NCBI RefSeq assembly: GCF_900094705.1
Contig: NZ_FMAR01000019.1
Location: forward strand, 1-64,000
Direction: 5' to 3'
Source: Chitinophaga costaii
GTDB taxonomy: Bacteria; Bacteroidota; Bacteroidia; Chitinophagales; Chitinophagaceae
Length of the DNA: 64,000 bases
Below are positions 52,339 through 61,202 of the stretch, piece by piece (the first letter of the stretch is position 1; each line of letters opens with the position of its first letter). The notes beneath the pieces were generated by a model. It saw only the letters and a program-made list of their open reading frames with translations, was not told the DNA's origin and did no database searches. A program made the position numbers and the translations under genes.

Positions 52339-53577
52339 CTAACTATTTTGATAAAATTGATGAGTAGCGGTATAAAAATTATGCAACTGCAAGTCGCTAA
52401 GCTGCGGTTCCAGGCGTACCTGGTGTATGTACTGGATAAGCTGCCGGGTTTGTTCGCTGGGATAGCCCGATTTGCGGGCCAGCGTTTCTGCAAATTCTTC
52501 GTTAAGGTGCTGGGTGTTCAGGTTATAACGGGTACGGATATACTCCAACAGGTGTTGCACCATTTTGTGAGCCAGGTTGCTGTTGTCGTGATGTTCGTAA
52601 TATAATTTGCCCAGGGTGGTCACAAACTCCACGGAGGTGTTGGTAAGCGGTGGAATGTCGGGAATAATGCGTTGCCGGCGTTTGCTTTCAAACAGCACAT
52701 AAAAGAGCGCCGTGAGTATCGTGAGCCAGAATGCCCAGCGCATAGCCGGGTAGCGCATCAGTACCTGCCATTCGGAGAAATCTCCCTCCCGGGGCTTGGT
52801 TTGTAATTTATAAAATTCGTCCCAGTACAGTGTATTGTTCGTTTCATACTCTGGCGCATAGTTCATGACGGCTTCCAACATTTTGCTGTTGTCTTTATGT
52901 AACAGCGGGTAATTGGTAAGGATTACCGGATCTAGCAACACCAGCAGGTGGCCCTGGCCTTTATTCACAAGGATAAAGTTAGGCTGGTTTATATTATTTT
53001 CTCCCAGGATAGTGGTCACCGCAGTGTCTACGGAGGTGAAATAATTTTCGGACATAATGCCCTTGTAGAAAAAGCTTGGCGTGTCTATGCGGGGGCTTAC
53101 AAAATGTTCTGCCCGGCTCAAGCCTGCCGTGTTGTATAGACCTGGAAGGCTGTCACTGATGGTAAATCCAAATGTTTGTTGCAGCAAGGTATCGGGAGCG
53201 CAGACGCCCAATACCAGCGTATTGCCATCCATAACAAACGACTCCATAGACCGCACATCTGCCGCGTCGGTAAAACTTTGTTTGGCCAGTATCACGTACA
53301 CATTGCCTCCACTTTTCATAGAAGCGTTTTTGTTGTAAGCCGATGCAAAGGGGCGGGTAATCACCGAAGGCGTTTGATCTTTCCACAACTTACCCAGCCA
53401 CTGGTACACCACATAGCCGCCATACGGATTTTTGTCTTTGTACTGGAAGGTAACGTTTCCGGGTTGTTGCATGTCCAGCGGCGTTGTTGGCGATTCCCCC
53501 ACCTTGCTTAAGATCAGCAGGATGATGAATAACACCAGCAGGATAGCCACGGGTATGATGATGAATTTTAGTTTCAC
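52339..53577 (-). CDS. DUF4350 domain protein
   Basis: 412 aa with one N-terminal membrane helix (about 4-24) and a second at about 275-297 (MRWAFWLTILTALFYVLFE), leaving a periplasmic part of about 250 residues and a C-terminal cytoplasmic tail of about 110. The periplasmic segment with RPFASAYNKNASMKSGGNVYV and the overall pattern are those of DUF4350 proteins found beside MoxR/DUF58. Its start overlaps the end of the DUF4129 gene by four bases, so the operon is tightly packed. No enzymatic motif is seen. Confidence 0.85.
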   Translation of the reverse strand: MKLKFIIIPVAILLVLFIILLILSKVGESPTTPLDMQQPGNVTFQYKDKNPYGGYVVYQWLGKLWKDQTPSVITRPFASAYNKNASMKSGGNVYVILAKQSFTDAADVRSMESFVMDGNTLVLGVCAPDTLLQQTFGFTISDSLPGLYNTAGLSRAEHFVSPRIDTPSFFYKGIMSENYFTSVDTAVTTILGENNINQPNFILVNKGQGHLLVLLDPVILTNYPLLHKDNSKMLEAVMNYAPEYETNNTLYWDEFYKLQTKPREGDFSEWQVLMRYPAMRWAFWLTILTALFYVLFESKRRQRIIPDIPPLTNTSVEFVTTLGKLYYEHHDNSNLAHKMVQHLLEYIRTRYNLNTQHLNEEFAETLARKSGYPSEQTRQLIQYIHQVRLEPQLSDLQLHNFYTATHQFYQNS

Positions 53578-54566
53578 GATGGTCCAAGCTCGTTTTTAAA
53601 AGTGTTGAATTGCTGACGGATCAGCTCAAAGTCCTGTTGGCTCAGGGGGAAATTGCCGTAACACACATATTCGTAATCCAGCGTCAATACCGAGAAGTTG
53701 TTGTGCCAGCGTGTATTTGTCAGGTCACGCAGGTAATCGCGATTAGTCTTGTTAGGTCCCAAATGAATAAGCCCTTTCCGTTGCAGTTGTTGCAAAGTGT
53801 AAAGGTAAAGATACCGTACACCGGCGGTCCAATTGGCCGCATGAATAGCCTGTTCCAGCAGGAGTTGAAAATTGGCGTTTTGTATGTCTTCCACCATTTT
53901 TTCTTCCACATCTGGCAACGCCATGGGCTTTTGCTTGCGGGCAAATAACTTGATATCATTATTGCGCAAAATATAGAGGATGGCAAAAATAAGCGTGGCC
54001 GCCAGTAGTACAATTAATACGGGCGTAAAAATACGGCTCAGTATGCCCAGCAGCACGACCAAAAACCTGGGCGGTGGCTTAGGTGTGGTTTCGTAATTGA
54101 ATTCTTTTTTGCTACGCAGCGATTGGGCAGCATTGGCGGGCAACTGCCGCGACCAGATGGTAGCATAATCTATTCCTTCGCGGGCATCATCTTCCGGCAT
54201 TACACTGTCGTACAGCTCCCGTTGGGTACTGCGGATCTGCTCTTCCCGTGTGGCGTAAGGATCGTCTGCCGAAGGAATGGTGGTGGCTGCATCGGAGGCT
54301 ATTGTGTCTTCAGTAATGGGCACTGTATCTTCTACCGTAGGCTGTGTGTCTTCGGGTGCCTCCGGGTGGAGCGCAGTTTTAAGCAACCCGTTCCTTACAT
54401 TGGTTCTTTGAGACATCGTATCCTCGATGGCATGGCCTATCAGGGTCTGGCGTGCGTCAGTATTTTGCGCAGGAGCAACGATTTGTTGGGCATGGACTGC
54501 TATACCCGTCAGCAATAAGCAAGCTAACAGGGTAAGGAAAACATAATGTTGACAAGGAAAACGCAT
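53574..54566 (-). CDS. DUF4129 domain protein
   Basis: 330 aa from the ATG at 54564-54566, which begins a signal peptide (RFPCQHYVFLTLLACLLLTG); the frame is open 35 codons upstream but would overlap the SpoIIM gene. A linker rich in Thr/Glu/Asp (about 50-130) precedes one membrane helix at about 180-205 and the DUF4129 domain (about 225-330; AIHAANWTAGVRYLYLYTLQ, GLIHLGPNKTNRDYL). Such domains resemble transglutaminase-associated tails in other bacteria. Part of the MoxR operon, role unknown. Confidence 0.87.
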   Translation of the reverse strand: MRFPCQHYVFLTLLACLLLTGIAVHAQQIVAPAQNTDARQTLIGHAIEDTMSQRTNVRNGLLKTALHPEAPEDTQPTVEDTVPITEDTIASDAATTIPSADDPYATREEQIRSTQRELYDSVMPEDDAREGIDYATIWSRQLPANAAQSLRSKKEFNYETTPKPPPRFLVVLLGILSRIFTPVLIVLLAATLIFAILYILRNNDIKLFARKQKPMALPDVEEKMVEDIQNANFQLLLEQAIHAANWTAGVRYLYLYTLQQLQRKGLIHLGPNKTNRDYLRDLTNTRWHNNFSVLTLDYEYVCYGNFPLSQQDFELIRQQFNTFKNELGPS

Positions 54567-54567
54567 G

Positions 54568-55560
54568 CTACACATTCTTTTTTGCGGGCCGGATAATGGC
54601 GCCGTCTGGCTCCAGCACATATCCCCTGCGGTGCAGGTAAATAGGATAAAACACGAAATAACCCACCACAAAAGACAAAGACAGGGCCAGGATGGAAATG
54701 CTGGCTGCCAGCGGCATGTGCGTATGCCGGGTTACAAAACCTTCCAGGAATCCGGCGCAGAGTAGCATCGGGATCACCATCACCATAATTTTCAACCCGT
54801 CTTTGGCCCCTTGTTTCAGGGCATCCACCCGTTTGCGGGTACCGGGAAATAATATTTTGCTGCCCATCACAAAACCAGCGGTGCCAGACAAAATAATAGC
54901 CGATATCTCTAGCGTACCATGTATCCAGATCACCAGCACAGAGGCGGCACCCAGCCCTTTGGAAAAAAAATAATATTGGAAGGCACCCAGCATCATCCCA
55001 TTCACCACCAGCAGGTAAGCAGGGCCCAGGCATAATGCAATGCCCGTTACAAAACAGCTCAAGGCAATGCTAATATTGTTTTTGGCAATCTCCAGGAACA
55101 TGAGCAGTTCGTTGCCATCGTTGTACACCCCAAAGGGATCGCCCTTGGCAATATTCTGCTCCGTCATATTGATGTAACTATCGCTCAGCACGCCCCGCAC
55201 AAAGGTGTCGTCATGCGCGGCAGAAAAAGCAGCTATTACGCAGAAAAAAATAAAAAACAGGGTGGTGAACAAAAAAATGCCCTGGTTACGGCGGAAAAGG
55301 AGGGGCAGCTCCAGGGCGAAAAAGCTGCGGATGCGGCCCTGGTCTTCCTTGCGGTTTTTATAGATGCGCTGGTAAATGCCCGCAGCCATCCCATTGATGT
55401 AGCGGGTTACCTTGCTGTAGCTGTAAAAAGTTTTCGCATAGGCGAGGTCGTCCAGCAGGGTGGTAAACTCGGCGGCCATCTCGTCAGGATCTTTGGCAGG
55501 CTCCTGCTGAATTTTTTGCCAGCGCTCCAGGTTACGTTTTATGAAAAGTGACTCTCTCAT
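54568..55560 (-). CDS. SpoIIM-like (DUF95) membrane protein
   Basis: 330 aa. A cytoplasmic N-terminus of about 90 residues (MRESLFIKRNLERWQKIQQE) leads to five or six membrane helices of the stage-II-sporulation-protein-M superfamily, including VIWIHGTLEISAIILSGTAG near residue 215, the most conserved part. Bacteroidota do not sporulate; here the gene is the first of the MoxR operon, opposite an RDD gene. It may shape or tune the inner membrane with the RDD proteins. Function not known. Confidence 0.92.
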   Translation of the reverse strand: MRESLFIKRNLERWQKIQQEPAKDPDEMAAEFTTLLDDLAYAKTFYSYSKVTRYINGMAAGIYQRIYKNRKEDQGRIRSFFALELPLLFRRNQGIFLFTTLFFIFFCVIAAFSAAHDDTFVRGVLSDSYINMTEQNIAKGDPFGVYNDGNELLMFLEIAKNNISIALSCFVTGIALCLGPAYLLVVNGMMLGAFQYYFFSKGLGAASVLVIWIHGTLEISAIILSGTAGFVMGSKILFPGTRKRVDALKQGAKDGLKIMVMVIPMLLCAGFLEGFVTRHTHMPLAASISILALSLSFVVGYFVFYPIYLHRRGYVLEPDGAIIRPAKKNV

Positions 55561-55653
55561 GCCTTAAATTTACGGGGACGCTGTAGAAATGCGGGCTAAA
55601 GAATAAGATTTTTTAAGCACTCACAAGATATAATCATTTTTGTAAATTCGTTC

Positions 55654-56379
55654 ATGGCTTATATTAAAATACCCACTGCCTTTAACATAGATCTTGAATT
55701 TGAAGCAGCCGACAGCGGGAAAAGATTGTTTGCCTACCTGATTGATAACGTAGTGCGGGTGGCCTACATCCTGCTTACCTACTGGCTCATCATAGTTTTT
55801 ATCCGCAACGAAGTGACCCAAATAGTGCTGATTTTACTCGTAGTAGGCCTGCCCATGACGCTTTATTTCTTCCTGACCGAATGGCTCATGGCTGGGCAGT
55901 CGCCAGGTAAGCTAGCCATGGGTATTAAAGTGGTAAGCCTCCTGGGCAATCAGCCCTCTGTAGGTCAGATCATGCTGCGCAGCCTTTTACGCATCATTGA
56001 AACACCGGCGGTATTCTGGGCCGTAGTGCCGCTGATAGCCATTGCCCGCTCCCCTTACAGCCAGCGCCTGGGCGACCTGGTGGCCGGCACCATCGTCGTA
56101 AATACCAAGGCCAAACACTCCATTCAGGATACCATTTTCCGCGATATGTCGCAGATGGATTATCAACCGCAATTTTACCAGATTCTTAAACTGTCCGACA
56201 AAGACCTGAACAAAGTGAAAGAACTGCTGGACAGGGCTGCTAAGCAGCACGATTTAGTACTGGCTGCCCGGGTGGCCGAACGTGTAAAAACGGTATTGAA
56301 AATAGAAACAAACATGAGCGATATGCAATTCCTGGAAACCTTGCTAAACGATTATAATTACCTGGTAACAAGGGCCTAA
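55654..56379 (+). CDS. RDD-family membrane protein
   Basis: 241 aa. The RDD domain (residues 5-150) has DSGKRLFAYLIDNVVRVAYI (variant of the Arg-Asp-Asp motif), two helices and the following LSL GNQPSVG region; a helical, basic cytoplasmic tail of about 80 residues follows. It is divergent from SpoIIM, 93 bases apart, the standard arrangement of this cluster. CATTTTTG at 55635-55642 is one base off a -7 element. RDD proteins may be Na+/H+ antiporter-like in some bacteria; this is not established here. Confidence 0.93.
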   Translation: MAYIKIPTAFNIDLEFEAADSGKRLFAYLIDNVVRVAYILLTYWLIIVFIRNEVTQIVLILLVVGLPMTLYFFLTEWLMAGQSPGKLAMGIKVVSLLGNQPSVGQIMLRSLLRIIETPAVFWAVVPLIAIARSPYSQRLGDLVAGTIVVNTKAKHSIQDTIFRDMSQMDYQPQFYQILKLSDKDLNKVKELLDRAAKQHDLVLAARVAERVKTVLKIETNMSDMQFLETLLNDYNYLVTRA

Positions 56380-56400
56380 CCCCTTATCCGCACCATATGA

Positions 56401-56434
56401 AAAAGCCCTGTCAGGTTTTGCTGACAGGGCTTTT
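56401..56434. terminator. bidirectional terminator
   Basis: AAAAGCCCTGTCAG and CTGACAGGGCTTTT, perfect 14-bp stem with a GTTTTG loop, between converging genes. Confidence 0.95.
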
Positions 56435-56457
56435 CGTTTAATCTCTAAAACGGAAAA

Positions 56458-56892
56458 TCAACTAAGGCCAATGCTGCCAATGGTAGTGTCCAGGTTCTCC
56501 AGCGGCTGGCCGCCAGGGCCGATGTAACGAATGTTGCTGGAGAATGCGAGGATGGGGTAAAAAATGATGGGCAGAAAAATAAGCCCTACCGTAAATCCGG
56601 AATCCTTACCAAAACTTTTGCTCAACAAATTGATCATCACGATGGCAATGTAAATATTGTAAAATGGAATAAACAAATATAAAAGCCAGATAGCTGGTTT
56701 GCCAATGATTTTTAAGAGAACCAGGGTGCTGTAAATTGGGATCAGCACTGCCCATCCGGGTTGGCCGGCCTTGGTGAAAATTCTCCAGTTGGAGATAGTC
56801 AGCAGCAGCATCACCGCAAACCAGAACAGGAAGAAGCCTAGGCCAAAGACGGCAAGACTAGCACTAGAAGATTCGGAATAATAGTCGTTCAT
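56458..56892 (-). CDS. DUF5684-type small membrane protein
   Basis: 144 aa with about four membrane helices (residues 15-35, 45-62, 70-90, 100-120). The motif KAGQPGWAVLIPIYSTLVLLK, with a short IIGKPAIWLLYLFIPFYNIY after it, is typical of the DUF5684 group often labelled signal peptidase I-like, although no catalytic Ser/Lys pair is seen. It is close to two RDD genes on the same strand and the promoter region is 60 bases from the next one. Likely an inner-membrane protein of unknown role. Confidence 0.82.
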   Translation of the reverse strand: MNDYYSESSSASLAVFGLGFFLFWFAVMLLLTISNWRIFTKAGQPGWAVLIPIYSTLVLLKIIGKPAIWLLYLFIPFYNIYIAIVMINLLSKSFGKDSGFTVGLIFLPIIFYPILAFSSNIRYIGPGGQPLENLDTTIGSIGLS

Positions 56893-56954
56893 AGTTGTTT
56901 TGTGTTTAAAGGGTTTTAATACAAGCCTGGAAAATAATTAAATATCCCCATATC

Positions 56955-57452
56955 TCATAACCTTATCACGGTAGTGTTGGATAACCGGTCGTGGAGCGGC
57001 CCACGAATGGTGAGGCCAAATATAAAATCGCCGGGTATGAGGCGGCATATGCTGCGAGCCAGCGCCCGCGAAAAATTAATACGTCCACCTCCGACCATCA
57101 CTGCCTCGGTACCGGTAAGCCGCTTGCCCAGCGTTTGGCCGCTTAGCCAGGTTTCCTGTAGGGTATAATATAGCAGATACGCCACTATACAACCTACTCC
57201 ATAGAGCAGCGTAAAAATGCTGGGCAACCCCTCCGCCAAAGGCCGGTGTACCGCCTGGGGAGGGGTGTAGCCAAATACAAACATTGGCAGGTACAGGCAC
57301 ATGAAATTTAATAAGAAAAGGCTCACATAAAACAAGAATCCGTCTACCAGGAAACTCACGGCACGCGCCCATGGCGAAGCGATCGCCCATGAACGCTTTT
57401 CTATATCTTCAAGATGTAGTTCGGTAAGGTGCTGGTTTATGGCCATAAGCAT
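56955..57452 (-). CDS. RDD-family membrane protein (second)
   Basis: 165 aa. SPWARAVSFLVDGFLFYVSL is the variant Arg-Asp start of the RDD domain; TWLSGQTLGKRLTGTEAVMV is the central loop and RALARSICRLIPGDFIFGL the final helix pattern. It lies 62 bases before a DUF5684 gene and ends up in the same tandem set as the RDD gene at 57592. Both lack a long tail, unlike the one at 55654. Confidence 0.9.
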   Translation of the reverse strand: MLMAINQHLTELHLEDIEKRSWAIASPWARAVSFLVDGFLFYVSLFLLNFMCLYLPMFVFGYTPPQAVHRPLAEGLPSIFTLLYGVGCIVAYLLYYTLQETWLSGQTLGKRLTGTEAVMVGGGRINFSRALARSICRLIPGDFIFGLTIRGPLHDRLSNTTVIRL

Positions 57453-57531
57453 AAATCCACCCGGCAGTGGTGGTCAATAAATGTAAGCAAAATATGGGCA
57501 AAAAGGCCCGGCCGCTGGCCATTTCCATTAC

Positions 57532-57561
57532 AAAAGCCCCGGCGCATCATGGCCGGGGCTT
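57532..57561 (-). terminator. terminator of third RDD gene
   Basis: On the minus strand AAGCCCCGGC and GCCGGGGCTT make a 10-bp stem followed by TT and more Ts, 30 bases after the RDD stop at 57592. Confidence 0.85.
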
Positions 57562-57591
57562 GCTAAGAATTGTGGGTGAATGTATTATATT

Positions 57592-58068
57592 TTATTTTTT
57601 CTTCACCACCACCGTGCCGGACCAACTGTCGTGCCAGGGCTGATTGCCAAACCCGGAGAAAACTTCAAATGGAACCAGTCGGATAATGCTTCGCACCAAA
57701 GCCTTGTCGAAGCCAATTGGCTTTTCGGTGGCAGCATTCAGCACCTGGGTGCGGGATACTAGTTTGCCCAGACTCCGGCCCTTTGTCAGCCCTTCAATTA
57801 AGGTATAGTATACCAAAACCAGCAGCGCTCCTGACAGGTAAGACATGCCTGTGCTAATAACGGGTTGTCCGCTTTGTACCGCCTGGCGAATAGCGGCACT
57901 GTTTAACGCGCCATACAAGCCGCCGCCTACAAAAATCAGTAAGTACATCAGTAAATAATCGATCAGCAAATTTAAAAAGCGCTGGCCTTTGGTGGCATTT
58001 TCCGGTTCATTGAGGTCGTCAAGTTGCAAGCTTGGTTGTGCGCCATTGGGAAGGTTGTATTGTTCCAT
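57592..58068 (-). CDS. RDD-family membrane protein (third)
   Basis: 158 aa. Domain starts at about residue 22 (ATKGQRFLNLLIDYLLMYLL) with Asp-type motif; LTKGRSLGKLVSRTQVLN and RSIIRLVPFEVFSGFGN complete the RDD fold. Ends with a basic tail KKK. Together with 55654 and 56955 it makes three RDD genes within 2.5 kb. The sequences are clearly different from one another, so they are not a recent triplication. Confidence 0.92.
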   Translation of the reverse strand: MEQYNLPNGAQPSLQLDDLNEPENATKGQRFLNLLIDYLLMYLLIFVGGGLYGALNSAAIRQAVQSGQPVISTGMSYLSGALLVLVYYTLIEGLTKGRSLGKLVSRTQVLNAATEKPIGFDKALVRSIIRLVPFEVFSGFGNQPWHDSWSGTVVVKKK

Positions 58069-58484
58069 GGATGTAAATGTTTTTAGGTTACACAGGTGTT
58101 GGGTAACGCATCATGAAAGGATAATGAATGAGGGCATCCAGGGCATGGATGGCAGGTCTTTATGCATCGCTATGCATCTTCTTGCCGGGCAAGGCAAGCG
58201 TGAACTGGGAGTAGTGGAGGGGGGACAGATGATCTAGGGTATATTTTCAAGGTATGCCGTTTTTATATCAAAGTCTTTTGTGAGTCATCTTTGCCGTTGC
58301 TGGTGGGATTTGCTACAGTTGCGTATATAATTCCGGGTACGCTATGCACAAAATACGGTTTGGTGGCAAATATCCAAAGCCTTTTTTTGCAGCAAGCCAG
58401 CTGTTTATAAAATTCAATAGAAAAAGGGCATGCCGCCTGCGTTATAATTACATTTAAACCGCCAGCGAATAGGAGCAAATGCCT

Positions 58485-58492
58485 TAGCTTTG
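58485..58492 (+). promoter_or_regulatory. mprF-like gene -7 element
   Basis: TAGCTTTG is an exact TAnnTTTG match 73 bases before the chosen ATG (58566). A start at 58506 would sit almost on the transcription start, which supports the later start. Confidence 0.55.
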
Positions 58493-58565
58493 CCGGTTTA
58501 CAGGGGTGATACGCGGTTTTGCTATACTACATCCATCTGCTGTAAGTTTAAGAAAAGGTACCTGT

Positions 58566-61154
58566 ATGCCGTTGAACTGGAATATTTTTAAATCCCCGTT
58601 ATTTAAGAAGCTGCATTGGAAAGAGCTGCTGGCGGTATTATTTATCCTGCTGGCCATCTATTTTTTTCGTCAGGAACGCCAGGAGCTGCAATCGCTTATT
58701 CCCGCTATTTCCAGCGCCCAACAGGGCTGGGTACTGGCCGGTGTGGGCCTTACCTGTTTTTATATCTTGTTGCAGTCCCTCATGTATGTGTACAGTTTTC
58801 GCGCCGTAAACGCAAAACTGGACGCCTGGCGCAGCTTGGAGCTTTTCCTGAAACGTAACTTGATCTCCGTATTCCTGCCCGCTGGTGGCGTAAGCTCATT
58901 AGCCTACCTGCCCCAGAGCTTGCGTAAAAACGATTTGCATAAACAGGAAATTCACCAGGCATCCGGCATTTATGGGTTCGTAGGCATTTTGTCCGTGTTC
59001 ATGGCGGGCATACCTGTGGTGCTTTTTGCCGTTTTACGGCATCCTGCCCAACATATGGAATCCATGGTGGGCCTGGTGAGTATCTGCCTTATCCTAATTG
59101 CCGTGGTGGCGCTGGTATGGGCTATCCGCACCAAAAGTGGTTTGTATCGGTGGTTGGAAAAGCAGGTCCCTGCCTTTGCTCAATATATCAACGAAATCTC
59201 CTCCTTCGATCTGCAACGCGGCGCCTTTACGAAAACGGTGATCGTGTCGGTACTGATAGAACTGGCCGGCATCGGCCATTTGTACTTGGCTATGCTGGCT
59301 TCGGGTGTAGTGCCATCCGTGGAGGCGGCTTGTGTAGGCTACATCGTGGCCACTATTTTCCTGATTGTATCGCCATTCCTGCGCGGGCTGGGCGCCATTG
59401 AACTATCGCTGGTCTTTCTGCTTAGCAATTACAATTATACCAATTTGCAGGCGTTGGAAATAACCCTTTTGTATCGCTTGTTCGAGTTTTGGCTGCCCCT
59501 GGTAGGCGGGCTGGTGGCTTTTGCGCTCAAAGGGCGCAACCTTATTTTACGACTGGTGCCACCGGTACTCATTTTTTTGCTGGGCATGGTCAATATTTTT
59601 TCCGTACTCACTCCACCCCTGGCCAATCGTATGCACGTGCTACGTGCCTACATTCCTGTCGATAGTATCCACGCATCTAACCTGCTCGTAATTTTCATGG
59701 GATTGGTGTTGCTGGTCACGGCCACTTTCCTGGTCCGGGGGTTGCGCAGCGCGTGGATCGTGGCGCTGGCCGTGTCTATTCTGTCAGCCATTGGGCATAT
59801 GAGCAAAGCGCTGGATTATGAAGAAGCGTCCTTGGCCTTGTTCACCGCGCTTACCCTGCTAGCCACCGGCCGGTACTACCGTGTAAAAAGTAGCCGGCAA
59901 CTGGTGAATATTGGTGTGGTCACGGCGCTGGGTACTTTCGTAGTGGTGGCCGTGTTTGGCTCTATTGGCTTTTATTTCCTGAACTACCGCCATTTCCGCA
60001 TAGACTTTACCTGGCAACAATCGTTGCTTTATGCCTTCCATTGCTTTTTCCTACTAGAAAATGAAGGCCTGCGCCCCTACACCCGATTTGCAGTGGAATT
60101 TCTTACCGCCATTAAAGTACTCGGAGTAACCGCCTGGGCATTCCTGTTTTATACCATCATCCGCCCTTATTTTAAAGTGGCGGAGCGAACGAACATGTCG
60201 CAGGAAAAAGCCGCCTTCTACCTGAGCCAGTATGGCGATTCGGTGATGGATTATTTTAAAATCGGAGAAGACAAACTGCTCTTCGTGAGTGATACCCTGG
60301 AAGGTTTTATTGCTTACCGCATTGCCAATGGATTTGCCATTGTGCTGGAAGAACCGGTGTGTAAAGAAGCCAATAAACTAGACCTGCTCCGTGAGTTCGA
60401 CGCCCAATGCCGCAAGATGGGCCTGCGCCCGGCCTTTTACCGGGTGGATGAAGACAGTACTTACTATTTCAACCAGCTCAAAAAGAAGAAACTGCTCATT
60501 GGCCAGGAGGCTATCATGGACATCCGAAATTTTACACTGAGTGGCAAGGAAAAGAAATCATTGCGAAATGCGCTCAATAGCCTGGCCACAAAAGGATACA
60601 CCACTGCTATTCACCGTGCCCCGCAGAAATCCGGGCTGCTCCAGGCCTTGCGCCAGGTGAGCGACGAATGGCTGGCCGAATACGATGTAAAAGAACTTAC
60701 TTTTTCCCAGGGCCTGTTTGATGCAGCGGTGTTACGCAAACAAGACATCATAACGGTAACAGACAATGAAGGACAGGTAGTAGCCTTCCTCAACATCATC
60801 CCCGATTATGCCCCCGGCGAATGTACCTATGACCTGATCCGGAAGACAAACAACGCCCCCGGCGGGGTGATGGATGCACTGCTCATTGCGCTAATCCAGG
60901 ACGCCCAGGCTGCTGGCCTGCAATACCTGAACCTTGGTATGGTGCCTATGTCGGGGATAGAAGAACCGCAAAATACGGCGGAAAAAGTGGTGAAATTTGC
61001 CTACGAAAAAGTGCGGCTCTTTCGCCACTATCAAGGCCTGAGAGAGTTTAAAGAGAAATACGCTACCCGTTGGCTAAATAAATACCTCGTGTACGAACAC
61101 GATTTCGACCTGCTTCAGTTGCCAGTGGCACTTAGTAAGGTGATGCAACCTTAG
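58566..61154 (+). CDS. mprF: MprF-like aminoacyl-lipid synthase/flippase
   Basis: 862 aa from the ATG at 58566; 20 codons upstream are open. Typical MprF size. About 14 membrane helices (residues 15-500) form the flippase, including the LFLKRNLISVFLPAGGVSSL segment near 95; the C-terminal domain (about 530-855, DUF2156) is the tRNA-dependent aminoacyl transferase, with DSVMDYFKIGEDK, RPAFYRVDEDSTYYF and NLGMVPMSG as landmarks. In Gram-positives it makes lysyl- or alanyl-phosphatidylglycerol and protects against cationic peptides. The next gene is VirJ/AcvB-like, a pair known from Alphaproteobacteria. Here the lipid acceptor may be something other than PG. Confidence 0.92.
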   Translation: MPLNWNIFKSPLFKKLHWKELLAVLFILLAIYFFRQERQELQSLIPAISSAQQGWVLAGVGLTCFYILLQSLMYVYSFRAVNAKLDAWRSLELFLKRNLISVFLPAGGVSSLAYLPQSLRKNDLHKQEIHQASGIYGFVGILSVFMAGIPVVLFAVLRHPAQHMESMVGLVSICLILIAVVALVWAIRTKSGLYRWLEKQVPAFAQYINEISSFDLQRGAFTKTVIVSVLIELAGIGHLYLAMLASGVVPSVEAACVGYIVATIFLIVSPFLRGLGAIELSLVFLLSNYNYTNLQALEITLLYRLFEFWLPLVGGLVAFALKGRNLILRLVPPVLIFLLGMVNIFSVLTPPLANRMHVLRAYIPVDSIHASNLLVIFMGLVLLVTATFLVRGLRSAWIVALAVSILSAIGHMSKALDYEEASLALFTALTLLATGRYYRVKSSRQLVNIGVVTALGTFVVVAVFGSIGFYFLNYRHFRIDFTWQQSLLYAFHCFFLLENEGLRPYTRFAVEFLTAIKVLGVTAWAFLFYTIIRPYFKVAERTNMSQEKAAFYLSQYGDSVMDYFKIGEDKLLFVSDTLEGFIAYRIANGFAIVLEEPVCKEANKLDLLREFDAQCRKMGLRPAFYRVDEDSTYYFNQLKKKKLLIGQEAIMDIRNFTLSGKEKKSLRNALNSLATKGYTTAIHRAPQKSGLLQALRQVSDEWLAEYDVKELTFSQGLFDAAVLRKQDIITVTDNEGQVVAFLNIIPDYAPGECTYDLIRKTNNAPGGVMDALLIALIQDAQAAGLQYLNLGMVPMSGIEEPQNTAEKVVKFAYEKVRLFRHYQGLREFKEKYATRWLNKYLVYEHDFDLLQLPVALSKVMQP

Positions 61155-61202
61155 TAATATGGATTGAAATTTGTGTTAAGATGATTTTTATAATGCGCAC
61201 AG

